From Bacteroidota bacterium (GTDB lineage Bacteria > Bacteroidota > Bacteroidia > Flavobacteriales > Flavobacteriaceae), in NCBI GenBank assembly GCA_024279425.1, contig JAJRRO010000037.1, positions 111,578 through 175,577 of the forward strand: a DNA stretch of 64,000 nt. The letters run 5' to 3'. The notes under the pieces were generated by a model, which saw nothing but the letters and a program-made list of their open reading frames with translations, made no database searches and had not been told where the DNA came from. Positions 35,517-43,298 of the stretch are shown piece by piece. Made by a program: the position numbers and the translations under genes. Each line of letters begins with the position of its first letter. Position 1 is the stretch's first letter.

Positions 35517-36842
35517 ATGTCCAGTAGTATTTCAAAAATAGTAAAGATTAGTTCAGTGATAACCTTGGCACTTATCATAGTGCCAAGAATTGTCAATTGG
35601 GGGGAGAAAATTATTTGGAAAGAACAACTGGAGTACGGATTAATATGCTTGATATTCGCATTGGCCCTAACAACGATTAGTCTTTATTACGATAAGAATA
35701 TTTCAAAGAGATATAGCTGGGAAAATCAACCAAAAAAACGCTTGCTAATTGGTTCTGTTGGTACTGTGGTAACCACTTTGATCGCTTTTGGGCTGGCACG
35801 TTTGATACTTATTGTATGGTATTATGGAAAGTCTCTTGACTATTTTATTCAAAATGAAGGGGTGAGTACTTACATAGTTGCCACGATTATAGCAGTTCTA
35901 ATGTCCTTGTTCTTTCATGCCTTCTATTTCTATAAAGCACTACAGGATAAAAAAATCAAAGAACATAAAATAATAGCAGGTACGGCCTCCGCCAAGTTTG
36001 ACGCATTAAAAAACCAGTTGGACCCTCATTTTCTCTTCAACAGTTTGAATGTTTTGACAAGTTTGATCGAGGAAGACCCTCATCAGGCTCAAAAATTCAC
36101 GACCTCGTTATCTAAAGTATATCGATATGTCTTGGAGCAAAAAAACAAGGATTTGGTACCCGTTGAAGAAGAACTACAATTTGCAAAGACATATGTAAAG
36201 CTATTGAAGATGAGGTTCGAGGACAGTATAGATTTGGAAATACTGGAGCATTGTAGTGATCCAGAAGCCAAAATAGTACCGCTGTCATTACAACTATTGC
36301 TTGAAAACGCGGTAAAACATAATGTAGTCACATCATCTAGACCACTGCACATAAAAGTGTATGAGGAAGATGGGATGATTGTTGTGGATAATAATCTGCA
36401 AGAAAAACAAGTGGTCAAAAAAGGTAGTGGAGTTGGATTGCAGAACATCCGTCAACGCTACGCAATATTAACGGATCGGCAAGTGGAGATTGCAAAGACG
36501 GCTTCAGGGTTTAATGTTAAACTTCCACTGCTGACAGAACAAGTTTCAGTTATGAAAAATCAACAAGTATATATAGATGACAAGCGTTACACAAAAGCGA
36601 AGGAATACGTTGAGCGCTTAAAAGGCTTTTATGGCAATTTATTGGCTTATTGTATTGTTATTCCATGTCTGGCCATACTCAATTACAATACAGGGAGCTT
36701 TCCCTGGATATTGTTTCCGACCATTGGTTGGGGATTTGGGGTATTGGTGCATGGGATGGAGGTTTTTGGGTATAATCCACTATGGGGTAAAAGCTGGGAA
36801 GAGCGAAAAATGCAACAGTATATGGATGACGATAAATTTTAG
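35517..36842 (+). CDS. LytS-type histidine kinase with C-terminal 2TM domain
   Basis: 441 residues. Four membrane helices (about 10-28, 40-57, 78-101, 115-140) are followed by the His_kinase domain with H in LKNQLDPHFLFNSLNVLTSL (about 168) and HATPase motifs LQLLLENAVKHNVV and GVGLQNIRQRYAI. Unusually, residues about 355-441 form a second membrane unit (YVERLKGFYGNLLAYCIVIP ... NPLWGKSWEERKMQQYM) that is a 2TM domain, the same domain as in the next three genes. The fused tail suggests physical interaction with those small proteins. Confidence 0.9.
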   Translation: MSSSISKIVKISSVITLALIIVPRIVNWGEKIIWKEQLEYGLICLIFALALTTISLYYDKNISKRYSWENQPKKRLLIGSVGTVVTTLIAFGLARLILIVWYYGKSLDYFIQNEGVSTYIVATIIAVLMSLFFHAFYFYKALQDKKIKEHKIIAGTASAKFDALKNQLDPHFLFNSLNVLTSLIEEDPHQAQKFTTSLSKVYRYVLEQKNKDLVPVEEELQFAKTYVKLLKMRFEDSIDLEILEHCSDPEAKIVPLSLQLLLENAVKHNVVTSSRPLHIKVYEEDGMIVVDNNLQEKQVVKKGSGVGLQNIRQRYAILTDRQVEIAKTASGFNVKLPLLTEQVSVMKNQQVYIDDKRYTKAKEYVERLKGFYGNLLAYCIVIPCLAILNYNTGSFPWILFPTIGWGFGVLVHGMEVFGYNPLWGKSWEERKMQQYMDDDKF

Positions 36843-36959
36843 ATTTACGATTCATCACACAAAAAATACAACTGGGTAAGCATAATTAAATAAAGGAACG
36901 GTAAGCTCTTAAATTTGGGTTATTAAATAAAGAAATGATTCAAAAAGAACAATTGAACA

Positions 36960-37262
36960 ATGGAAAATACAGATAAAGAAGATAAATATCTACGGGCTAA
37001 AGAGCGTTTAGAGGAGGTTAAGAAATTTTACAGCAGTATATTTTCGGGCTTCTTTGTAATACTTATGGTGGCAGGATTGAATTATTATATCAACGAATGG
37101 AGTTACCCTTGGTTTCTTTGGGCCGCACTGGCTTGGTTGGTTGTAACATTATTTAAGGCAATAAAAACATTTGGTTCAAATCCTTTCTTTGGTAGGGGTT
37201 GGGAAGAGCGAAAGATTAAGGAATTTATGAAAGACGATGAAAATCAAGGGAGATGGAAATAA
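36960..37262 (+). CDS. Small 2TM-domain membrane protein, copy 1
   Basis: 100 residues. Two helices (about 26-46 and 52-72) are framed by the charged signature RLEEVKKFYSS ... NPFFGRGWEERKIKEFM, the 2TM domain. It resembles the C-terminal domain of the kinase upstream and the next two genes, so the operon contains a family of paralogues. Its 3' end overlaps the next start by 10 bp. A role as a membrane partner of the kinase is inference. Confidence 0.85.
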   Translation: MENTDKEDKYLRAKERLEEVKKFYSSIFSGFFVILMVAGLNYYINEWSYPWFLWAALAWLVVTLFKAIKTFGSNPFFGRGWEERKIKEFMKDDENQGRWK

Positions 37263-37591
37263 GGGATAATAATACACTAGAGAAAAGGAATCGTGCCAAA
37301 AAACGCGTTGAGGAACTCAAAGGGTTCTATGTTCACTTTACCGTATATGTAGCAGTGAATACATTCATTACTACAATGAAGATAATCCGTGACATGGATG
37401 AGGGAAACTCATTCGGTGAGGCATTTTGGGATTTTGGAACATTTGCCGTGTGGTTTTTTTGGGGTATTGGTGTGGTATTCCATGCCGCAAAGGTTTTTTC
37501 ATACAACCCTATATTGGGGAAAGATTGGGAAGAAAGGCAAATCCAAAAATACATGGAACGGGATAGAAAAGAGGCAGAAAAATATAAATGA
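37253..37591 (+). CDS. Small 2TM-domain membrane protein, copy 2
   Basis: 112 residues with helices near 26-44 and 58-78 and the same bordering motifs (RVEELKGFYVHFTVYVAVNT ... NPILGKDWEERQIQKYM). It overlaps the gene before it and, by an ATGA-type overlap, the broken fourth 2TM gene after it, so all were translated together. Confidence 0.85.
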   Translation: MEIRDNNTLEKRNRAKKRVEELKGFYVHFTVYVAVNTFITTMKIIRDMDEGNSFGEAFWDFGTFAVWFFWGIGVVFHAAKVFSYNPILGKDWEERQIQKYMERDRKEAEKYK

Positions 37592-37967
37592 TGGAAGCGC
37601 GAAAAAAGGAGTCTAATACATATGTTAGAGCAAGAAAAAGAGTTGAAAGGATAAAGGCCTTCTACTGGCATTTTTGGATATATATCATCGCAACACCCTA
37701 TTGTTCATTTTAAAGGGCTATATGATTGGCTATTTAAGTTCACATGGATTTGAAGATGAAGGATTTCTCAACTGGTCTGGTCTCAATATTATTTTGACCC
37801 CGATGCTGTGGGGGATTGGATTATTGATTCATGGACTTGTCGTTTTCAAGTTTGATTCTTTAGCGATTAAGGGCTTGAAGCCAAAAATCATTAAGAACTG
37901 GGAAGAGCGTCAAATAAAAAAATATATGGAAACTGACAAAAGTCAAAGGAGGAACTATAATTATTGA
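37588..37967 (+). pseudogene. 2TM-domain gene, copy 3, broken by a one-base frameshift
   Basis: The frame from 37588 encodes RVERIKAFYWHFWIYIIA and then runs into a TAA. The frame from 37692 continues with NTLLFILKGYMIGYL ... NWEERQIKKYM to 37967. Inserting one base between 37691 and 37692 restores the motif seen in copy 2 (VAVNT aligned with IIANT) and gives a complete 2TM protein of about 126 residues. This is either a real loss or a base missed in the sequence. It precedes the LytTR regulator. Confidence 0.82.
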
Positions 37968-37988
37968 AAATTACCAAATTAGAAAAGA

Positions 37989-38744
37989 ATGAATGTAATT
38001 ATTATTGAGGACGAAAAACCCGCTGCACGAAGATTAAACCGACTTTTGACTGATTTGGATGTTGGAGTATCAACCATGCTGCATTCTGTAGAAGAATCAA
38101 TCGAATGGTTTCAAAACAACGAACATCCTGATCTGATATTTCTGGACATTCAACTTTCCGATGGGCTCTCTTTTGAGATTTTTGATCATGTTGAAGTGCA
38201 AAGTGCTATAATCTTCACAACAGCTTTTGATGAGTATGCACTCCAGGCTTTTAAACTGAATAGTATTGATTATTTGCTCAAACCCATTGATGATGAGGAA
38301 TTGGATAATGCAGTAAAAAAATATAAGGCCTTGATTCCCCAGGCCCATAAATTGACATTGGATTTTGATGATATAAAAAAACTACTGGTCAACCCTTTGG
38401 AACGTGAATACAAAAAAAGGTTTACCATAAGGGTAGGGCAGCATCTGAAAATAATAAATGCAGATGAGGTTGAATGTTTCTACAGTGAAAATAAAGGTAC
38501 CTATGCAGCCACTTCTGATGGGAGAAATTACTTAATGGATACGACACTTGAAAACTTGGAAACAGAGTTGGAGCCAAAAAGTTTCTTTCGGGTGAGTAGA
38601 AAATTCTATGTAAATATCAACCACATCAAAGACATCATCTCGTATACAAATTCCCGTTTAAGAATCAAATTAAATCGCTATATTGAACAAGAAATCATAG
38701 TAAGTAGGGAACGCGTTAAAGACTTTAAGCTATGGTTGGAGTAG
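37989..38744 (+). CDS. LytTR response regulator (third system)
   Basis: 251 residues. The receiver has IIIEDEKPAARR, the acceptor aspartate in LIFLDIQLSDGLSFEIF, and FTTAFDEYALQAFKLNSIDYLLKPI. A LytTR domain (about 140-251) contains FFRVSRKFYVNINHIKDI. It is the last gene of the operon that starts with the TPR protein and contains the LytS/2TM kinase. The similarity to the regulator at 24490 (LSFEIFDxV, SIDYLLKPIDxxEL) suggests a duplication of the two systems. Confidence 0.92.
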   Translation: MNVIIIEDEKPAARRLNRLLTDLDVGVSTMLHSVEESIEWFQNNEHPDLIFLDIQLSDGLSFEIFDHVEVQSAIIFTTAFDEYALQAFKLNSIDYLLKPIDDEELDNAVKKYKALIPQAHKLTLDFDDIKKLLVNPLEREYKKRFTIRVGQHLKIINADEVECFYSENKGTYAATSDGRNYLMDTTLENLETELEPKSFFRVSRKFYVNINHIKDIISYTNSRLRIKLNRYIEQEIIVSRERVKDFKLWLE

Positions 38745-38782
38745 TGTTGAGTAAAAAACTGATTTATAATAAATTAAGTATA

Positions 38783-38811
38783 AGTATAGATTTTTTCTAT
38801 ACTGTCTTTTT
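38783..38811 (+). terminator. Intrinsic terminator after the LytTR/2TM operon
   Basis: AGTATAGA (38783-38790) pairs with TCTATACT (38796-38803) around a T-rich loop, followed by GTCTTTTT. It lies 39 bp after the regulator stop and before the convergent LETM1-like gene. Confidence 0.7.
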
Positions 38812-38820
38812 CAACAAAAA

Positions 38821-40014
38821 TCACTTCATTTCATCCACTCGGTTATCATCAAAAGAGGAAGGCAGTAGTTTAGGGATCAGTTTTATAAAAATGGGCAATA
38901 GAACCGCTCCTCCGGGAAGCATAAAAATTGCCAATGAAGGAACACTCTTAAAAATATCCAATAACTGATTTTGTACCTTTTTTTTCTCTTCGGCGCTTAG
39001 GTCCTTAATGGTTGATTTCGAAATCAAGGCGACCAATTCCTTACTTTCTGAAAGTTCTTTTTGCAACCTTTTACTGTTTCTCAATATTAATTTATTGACT
39101 ACTTTCGACATGCTTTCATAAAATTTAAATGCCAAGTTATGATCTTTTAAGTAGGGAATAATTTCAGAATTTTCATCAAAAAAAATAGCCACTTCTTGCA
39201 AAGCTTCCGCTATTTTATTTTCATCAAATCCCAAATCTTTTCCTATGTCATAAATGAACTCCGATTCCAAATGATTTACCGAATGATCTTCCCAAATGGT
39301 CAAGGAGGCAATATCCAAAAAGTATTGATTCTCTATTGGGGAAAAATCGGTTAGAATTTTTTCACGATAGCTGCCATCATACGTTTGGGAGTTGCCATCA
39401 ATATAGGTCAGGGAAGCTTCAAATAAATGGGCTAGTTTGTTATCACTCTTATTCTTTTCCTTGGAGTTTAGTGCATGGTAAATAATGTTCATGGCGATAT
39501 ACTCCAAACTCTCGGCGTATTCCTCAATGCCCTCACTTACCTTTAAATATCTTTTAAAGGTCAAAATATCGATATAAAGGAGCGAATTGGTAATAATACT
39601 GTTGAAGGTCTTGCTTATAACATTATCTTCTAGATAAACCCTAGAGTCTATGAGCTTTTCTAGCTGCGTTGAAGTTTTACTGCCTGTAAATAGCTTAGTA
39701 AGAAATGATATCCGGTTGAGACCCAAATCTTGATAAAATTGAAATACTTTGATCAAAAAGGATTCAAAGTCAGTATTTTTTTCTTCGAACCTAAATGTAA
39801 AATATAAGGCTGCCAATATATTGATCTTGGCTTTTTCGTCCTCGGATAGTTTATGTTCCGGAGTTATGAACCTAGGAATCCGTATGTTCATTCCGTATAC
39901 AAACCCCGTGCTTTTTAAAGCTTCATAGAGGTCTGCAAAGTCCATATAGCTATTGGTCTCGTCTTTGACCAAATAACCAAATTTATCTATCCAACCAAGG
40001 GAGGAGGGGTTCAT
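38821..40014 (-). CDS. LETM1-like domain protein
   Basis: 397 residues, without a signal peptide. The C-terminus, from about 355, reads LLDIFKSVPSLAIFMLPGGAVLLPIF-type sequence followed by KLIPKLLPSSF, the hydrophobic core of the LETM1 domain known from mitochondrial K+/H+ or Ca2+/H+ exchange proteins. The N-terminal 300 residues are helical and TerB-like. Homologues in Flavobacteriia are often annotated as LETM1-related biofilm-associated proteins. Function in bacteria is unproven. The single hydrophobic segment could anchor it in the inner membrane. Confidence 0.85.
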   Translation of the reverse strand: MNPSSLGWIDKFGYLVKDETNSYMDFADLYEALKSTGFVYGMNIRIPRFITPEHKLSEDEKAKINILAALYFTFRFEEKNTDFESFLIKVFQFYQDLGLNRISFLTKLFTGSKTSTQLEKLIDSRVYLEDNVISKTFNSIITNSLLYIDILTFKRYLKVSEGIEEYAESLEYIAMNIIYHALNSKEKNKSDNKLAHLFEASLTYIDGNSQTYDGSYREKILTDFSPIENQYFLDIASLTIWEDHSVNHLESEFIYDIGKDLGFDENKIAEALQEVAIFFDENSEIIPYLKDHNLAFKFYESMSKVVNKLILRNSKRLQKELSESKELVALISKSTIKDLSAEEKKKVQNQLLDIFKSVPSLAIFMLPGGAVLLPIFIKLIPKLLPSSFDDNRVDEMK

Positions 40015-40161
40015 TACTTCTTAATTTAGAATGCCAAATTAAAACAAATTATAAGACTTTTCGTATACCGATGCGGTTTTTGACCAAGAAACAAGATTAG
40101 GATATTGCATTCAAGATTTTAATAAAAACCCTAGAACTATATAGTATTGGATGACAAAATA

Positions 40162-40189
40162 AAAATAGCTGCCCTAGGGCAGCTATTTT
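40162..40189 (-). terminator. Perfect palindromic terminator after the YceI gene
   Basis: AAAATAGCTGCCCT (40162-40175) is exactly complementary to AGGGCAGCTATTTT (40176-40189); on the minus strand it is followed by TATTTTG. It ends the YceI unit that stops at 40220. Confidence 0.75.
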
Positions 40190-40219
40190 ATCTCTTTTCA
40201 AGGTAGGTAATGTTTCGAA

Positions 40220-40852
40220 TTATTTTTTCTGGAGCAACACTTGTGCCTGAACGGCTACCTCGTTCCAAGTCTTGCTTACACCATCCTTGCCTGTATGTAG
40301 TTCTTTACAGGCATCATTGATAGAAGCAATGGCATTCAATGCATTCCAGTCTTCCAAATTCATTGTTCCGTTAAAAGTGATGCTGTTTTCAGAGTCCATT
40401 GTGTATTCTAAGGGGATATTGGCGGTTTCACCATTCAAAGTAACATCAATTGAGCATTTATTATCTGCAAACACTTTGAATTCACCTTTAATCTGTATAG
40501 TATTCGTCATCACCCCAAAAAAGAATTCCAAAATCTTTGGATCTCTTGTGCCCGTTGCTTCATTGGTAAACAAACTTGAAACTGGAATGCTGAAAGTACT
40601 GCCATTCAGTGCCTCCAGTGGACTAGACCCTTCGTTAGCATTTGTAATATTGATTTTCATGAATTTACCGCCCACGGGTAATTTTTCCGAAGTTTTATAG
40701 GCAGTAAAACTAACCTTGGTTGAATCCTTTACTAAGGAGAACTTTTCGGAAACCATTTCCTGGTCTGCCTCTTTCTTCTCTTTTTTTGCTTCTTTGCAGC
40801 TGTATCCAGCCATGACGACAAGCATCAATACAATTAATTTCAATTTTTTCAT
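40220..40852 (-). CDS. YceI-family lipocalin-like lipoprotein
   Basis: 210 residues. The lipoprotein signal ends at C19 (MLVVMAGYSC), followed by a charged KEAKKEKKEADQE linker. The YceI-like beta-barrel is recognised from VKDSTKVSFTAYKTSEKLPVGGKF, FSIPVSSLFTNEATGTRDPKI and NIPLEYTMDSENSITFNGTMNLEDW. YceI proteins bind polyisoprenoid or amide lipids in their cavity. It is exported to the periplasm or outer membrane inner leaflet. Monocistronic. Confidence 0.88.
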   Translation of the reverse strand: MKKLKLIVLMLVVMAGYSCKEAKKEKKEADQEMVSEKFSLVKDSTKVSFTAYKTSEKLPVGGKFMKINITNANEGSSPLEALNGSTFSIPVSSLFTNEATGTRDPKILEFFFGVMTNTIQIKGEFKVFADNKCSIDVTLNGETANIPLEYTMDSENSITFNGTMNLEDWNALNAIASINDACKELHTGKDGVSKTWNEVAVQAQVLLQKK

Positions 40853-40980
40853 TGGTCTTTGTTTTTTATTTCGGAACCAAAGTTAACCAATAAATTAGGT
40901 ATAACAACCAGAGCCCTTTCAAATGAAGATGAGCACGTTTTGTGATTAAATAACGAGACAATGGGTATTATTAAGCATTA

Positions 40981-42195
40981 TCAAACTAAGGATGTAATGA
41001 CCTGTATTTCGTTATGCAACGTTTTGTGAACTGGGCATTTATCGGCGATTTGCAACAAACGCTGGCGTTGCTTATCATTAAAATCCCCGACAAGTTTAAT
41101 CTTCCTATGGAAAGTGTCGATTTTACCAGTAGGGGATTCACAATCCTTGCAGTCTATGGCATGGGTTTTACTGTAAGAAGTATGTACTTCCACATTTTCA
41201 ATTCGCCACTCTTTTCGTTTGGCATACATCTGCAATGTCATGGCGGTACAGGCCGAAAGTCCAGCAGAGACAAATTCATAAGGTGAAGGTCCAAAGTCGT
41301 TCCCACCAAAGGTAGTTGGTTCATCGGCGAGCATATAATGGTTGCCTACTTTCATTTGCGTGGTAAACCCGTCTTCAAAATCAAGGCTCGCAAGGACTTG
41401 GTAATTGGTTTTGGGGAGTTCTTCTTTTTGTCCTAAATCCAAATACCTTCTGGCCCACCCGGAGATTACTTCACCAACATACATAGAATCCTTTTTGTTC
41501 ATCAATAAATGATCTGCACCATCCAATGAAATAAAACTTTTAGGATGATGCGCGGCCAAATAGATTTCTTGGGCATTTTTGATATCAACCGTATCGTCTT
41601 GCGGTGAATGCAGAATCAACAGGGGTTTACGAAGATTTTTTACCGTTTGGGCAAGCGTTTTATGCTCCAAATCATCCAAAAATTGCTTTTTTATGGTAAA
41701 ATCCCTTCCGCCAAGGTTTACCACCGCTTTGCCACTGTTATGAATCTCATCGATGCTATTCTTTAATAAGTGTTGTACATGTTGTGGACTTGACGGAGCG
41801 CCGATGGTTGCCACAGCCTTAATCGATGATAATTGGGCCGCCATATATAAAGCTGCTACGCCACCCAAAGAATGTCCTATTATTAGGGTAGGGGCTTCGT
41901 AATTTTCGCCCAAGTAACTGGCTGCCGCAATAAGGTCTTCAACATTACCGGAAAAATTAGTGTCCGCAAAATCACCTTCACTTTCACCCAGACCAGTAAA
42001 GTCAAAGCGAAAAACACCGAATCCGTTTGAGGTAAGGGCCTTGCTAATGTTCTTTATGGCGGATAAGTTTTTATTGCATGTGAAACAATGCGCAAAAAGA
42101 GCAAAATCATGGGGGTACTGATCGGCTGGAAGCTCTAATCTTCCTACCAAAGATTGTCCCTCATTGTTCTTGAATATTATTTTTTGCAAATTCAT
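40981..42195 (-). CDS. Alpha/beta hydrolase-OsmC fusion protein
   Basis: 404 residues. Residues 1-255 form a serine hydrolase: nucleophile in IIGHSLGGVAALY (S about 108), acid in LHSPQDDTVD and histidine in LDGADHLLM. Residues about 265-404 form an OsmC/Ohr-like domain with the redox cysteines in SAGLSACTAMTL and ADKCPVHKTLH. Such fusions occur in several phyla. OsmC proteins reduce organic hydroperoxides, so the enzyme may hydrolyse and detoxify peroxidised esters; the coupling is inference. A palindromic element lies just upstream. Confidence 0.9.
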   Translation of the reverse strand: MNLQKIIFKNNEGQSLVGRLELPADQYPHDFALFAHCFTCNKNLSAIKNISKALTSNGFGVFRFDFTGLGESEGDFADTNFSGNVEDLIAAASYLGENYEAPTLIIGHSLGGVAALYMAAQLSSIKAVATIGAPSSPQHVQHLLKNSIDEIHNSGKAVVNLGGRDFTIKKQFLDDLEHKTLAQTVKNLRKPLLILHSPQDDTVDIKNAQEIYLAAHHPKSFISLDGADHLLMNKKDSMYVGEVISGWARRYLDLGQKEELPKTNYQVLASLDFEDGFTTQMKVGNHYMLADEPTTFGGNDFGPSPYEFVSAGLSACTAMTLQMYAKRKEWRIENVEVHTSYSKTHAIDCKDCESPTGKIDTFHRKIKLVGDFNDKQRQRLLQIADKCPVHKTLHNEIQVITSLV

Positions 42196-42220
42196 TCCTT
42201 AATTGGTTTAAAGTTAACAT

Positions 42221-42382
42221 TGAACTCATTTAAACTTTTTGGATTATAGCGAAAATCAGCGATTTTGTGCCTGGACGAAAGCTTTTTTGAGATGCATAGC
42301 AGGGCTACGGAAAGAAAAAAAGACAAAAATCAGGTGCAAAATGGTAATTTTTTAGCCAATTGAAAAAGTTTAAACGAGTTCA
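42221..42382. repeat. 162-bp imperfect palindrome with 20-bp terminal inverted repeats
   Basis: TGAACTCATTTAAACTTTTT (42221-42240) and AAAAAGTTTAAACGAGTTCA (42363-42382) are complementary except at one position. The interior is also partly self-complementary: GATTTTGTGCCTG faces CAGGTGCAAAAT. It lies between two leftward genes, encodes nothing, and has no clear target-site duplication. It looks like a MITE-like or other dispersed intergenic repeat. Confidence 0.7.
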
Positions 42383-42417
42383 TTAGGTCGAGAATGTACT
42401 CAAATACTAACCCCCGT

Positions 42418-43086
42418 CTATTTTAACATGGATTTCCCTCTTAAATCAGTATTAAAAACGATTCCCAACCGCAACCTATTATAATTTATAGATGAAAAAT
42501 GGTTCTTTAAATACCCCATCTCTAGTTTGAAGTTTTGGGTGAAAGCGTAGCCTATTCCCAAATGCAATCTGTTTTGATTAAAAAGAGGATCCTGCAAATT
42601 AATAAAGAACTCATCGAAGAACTTTAAGTAAATATCCTTGTAGAAGAGACGTATGAACTGTATTCTATACCTGAATCTATGAAATAAATTGGTGTTGCCC
42701 AATTTATTTATCCAACGATGTTCTATACGATAGCGATGTGAAATGCCTAATTTTTTATTTTTAAGAGTGACTTCTTCATACAGTCTATTTTCCGAAACAT
42801 GGGTGCTGGAAAGTGTTTCAGAATATTGGTGCACGTAACCCCCTGTTAAAGAGGCTCTTGTTCCCAACTCAAAGTTAAGCCCTACTCGTATAAATTGGTT
42901 GTCTAATTCAGTAAGCAGATTATAATCATGTAATCTTCCTTCAGTAATTATATTGAATTGGTTCGAAATTTTATTGGTACCATATATAACCATCCAAGTG
43001 CCTAAACAATTTTCCTTGTCTTTTTGCGACCAGCAGTTAAAATGAATAAAAAACACTAAAGCAACAAAAAGTATTCTAAGCCACAT
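42418..43086 (-). CDS. DUF2490 outer-membrane-like protein
   Basis: 222 residues with a signal peptide (about 1-20, ending in CWS). The rest alternates short beta strands and turns with many Y, F, N and R residues. Motifs include TWMVIYGTNKISNQFNIITEGRLHDYN, FIRVGLNFELGTRASLTGGY and HRYRIEHRW, which I recognise as the DUF2490 family, predicted to form a small beta-barrel in the outer membrane. Function unknown. Confidence 0.82.
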   Translation of the reverse strand: MWLRILFVALVFFIHFNCWSQKDKENCLGTWMVIYGTNKISNQFNIITEGRLHDYNLLTELDNQFIRVGLNFELGTRASLTGGYVHQYSETLSSTHVSENRLYEEVTLKNKKLGISHRYRIEHRWINKLGNTNLFHRFRYRIQFIRLFYKDIYLKFFDEFFINLQDPLFNQNRLHLGIGYAFTQNFKLEMGYLKNHFSSINYNRLRLGIVFNTDLRGKSMLK

Positions 43087-43298
43087 TTATTTCGGTTTAC
43101 AGAGGCAAAGGTACTTTTACGTATCGGCAAAAATCCTGATAAATGTCAACTTTTTTGTTGCAAGTCCATTATCTTTTTTTGTCTTCTTGTGCTACTAAGG
43201 AAACTGATGCAAAAAGCACCATCAGGAGTAATTTCTTGATTATTGAGTATGGAAATTCGTCATCTAAAGATAGCAAATCTTATTGGGTAACCTATAAG

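Noticed and set aside
43087..43298. Lipoprotein-like plus-strand frame (MSTFLLQVHYLFLSSCATK) at 43143
   Set aside because: It runs into the convergent amidohydrolase 3' end, has no recognisable domain and no supporting promoter; left as unassigned intergenic DNA.
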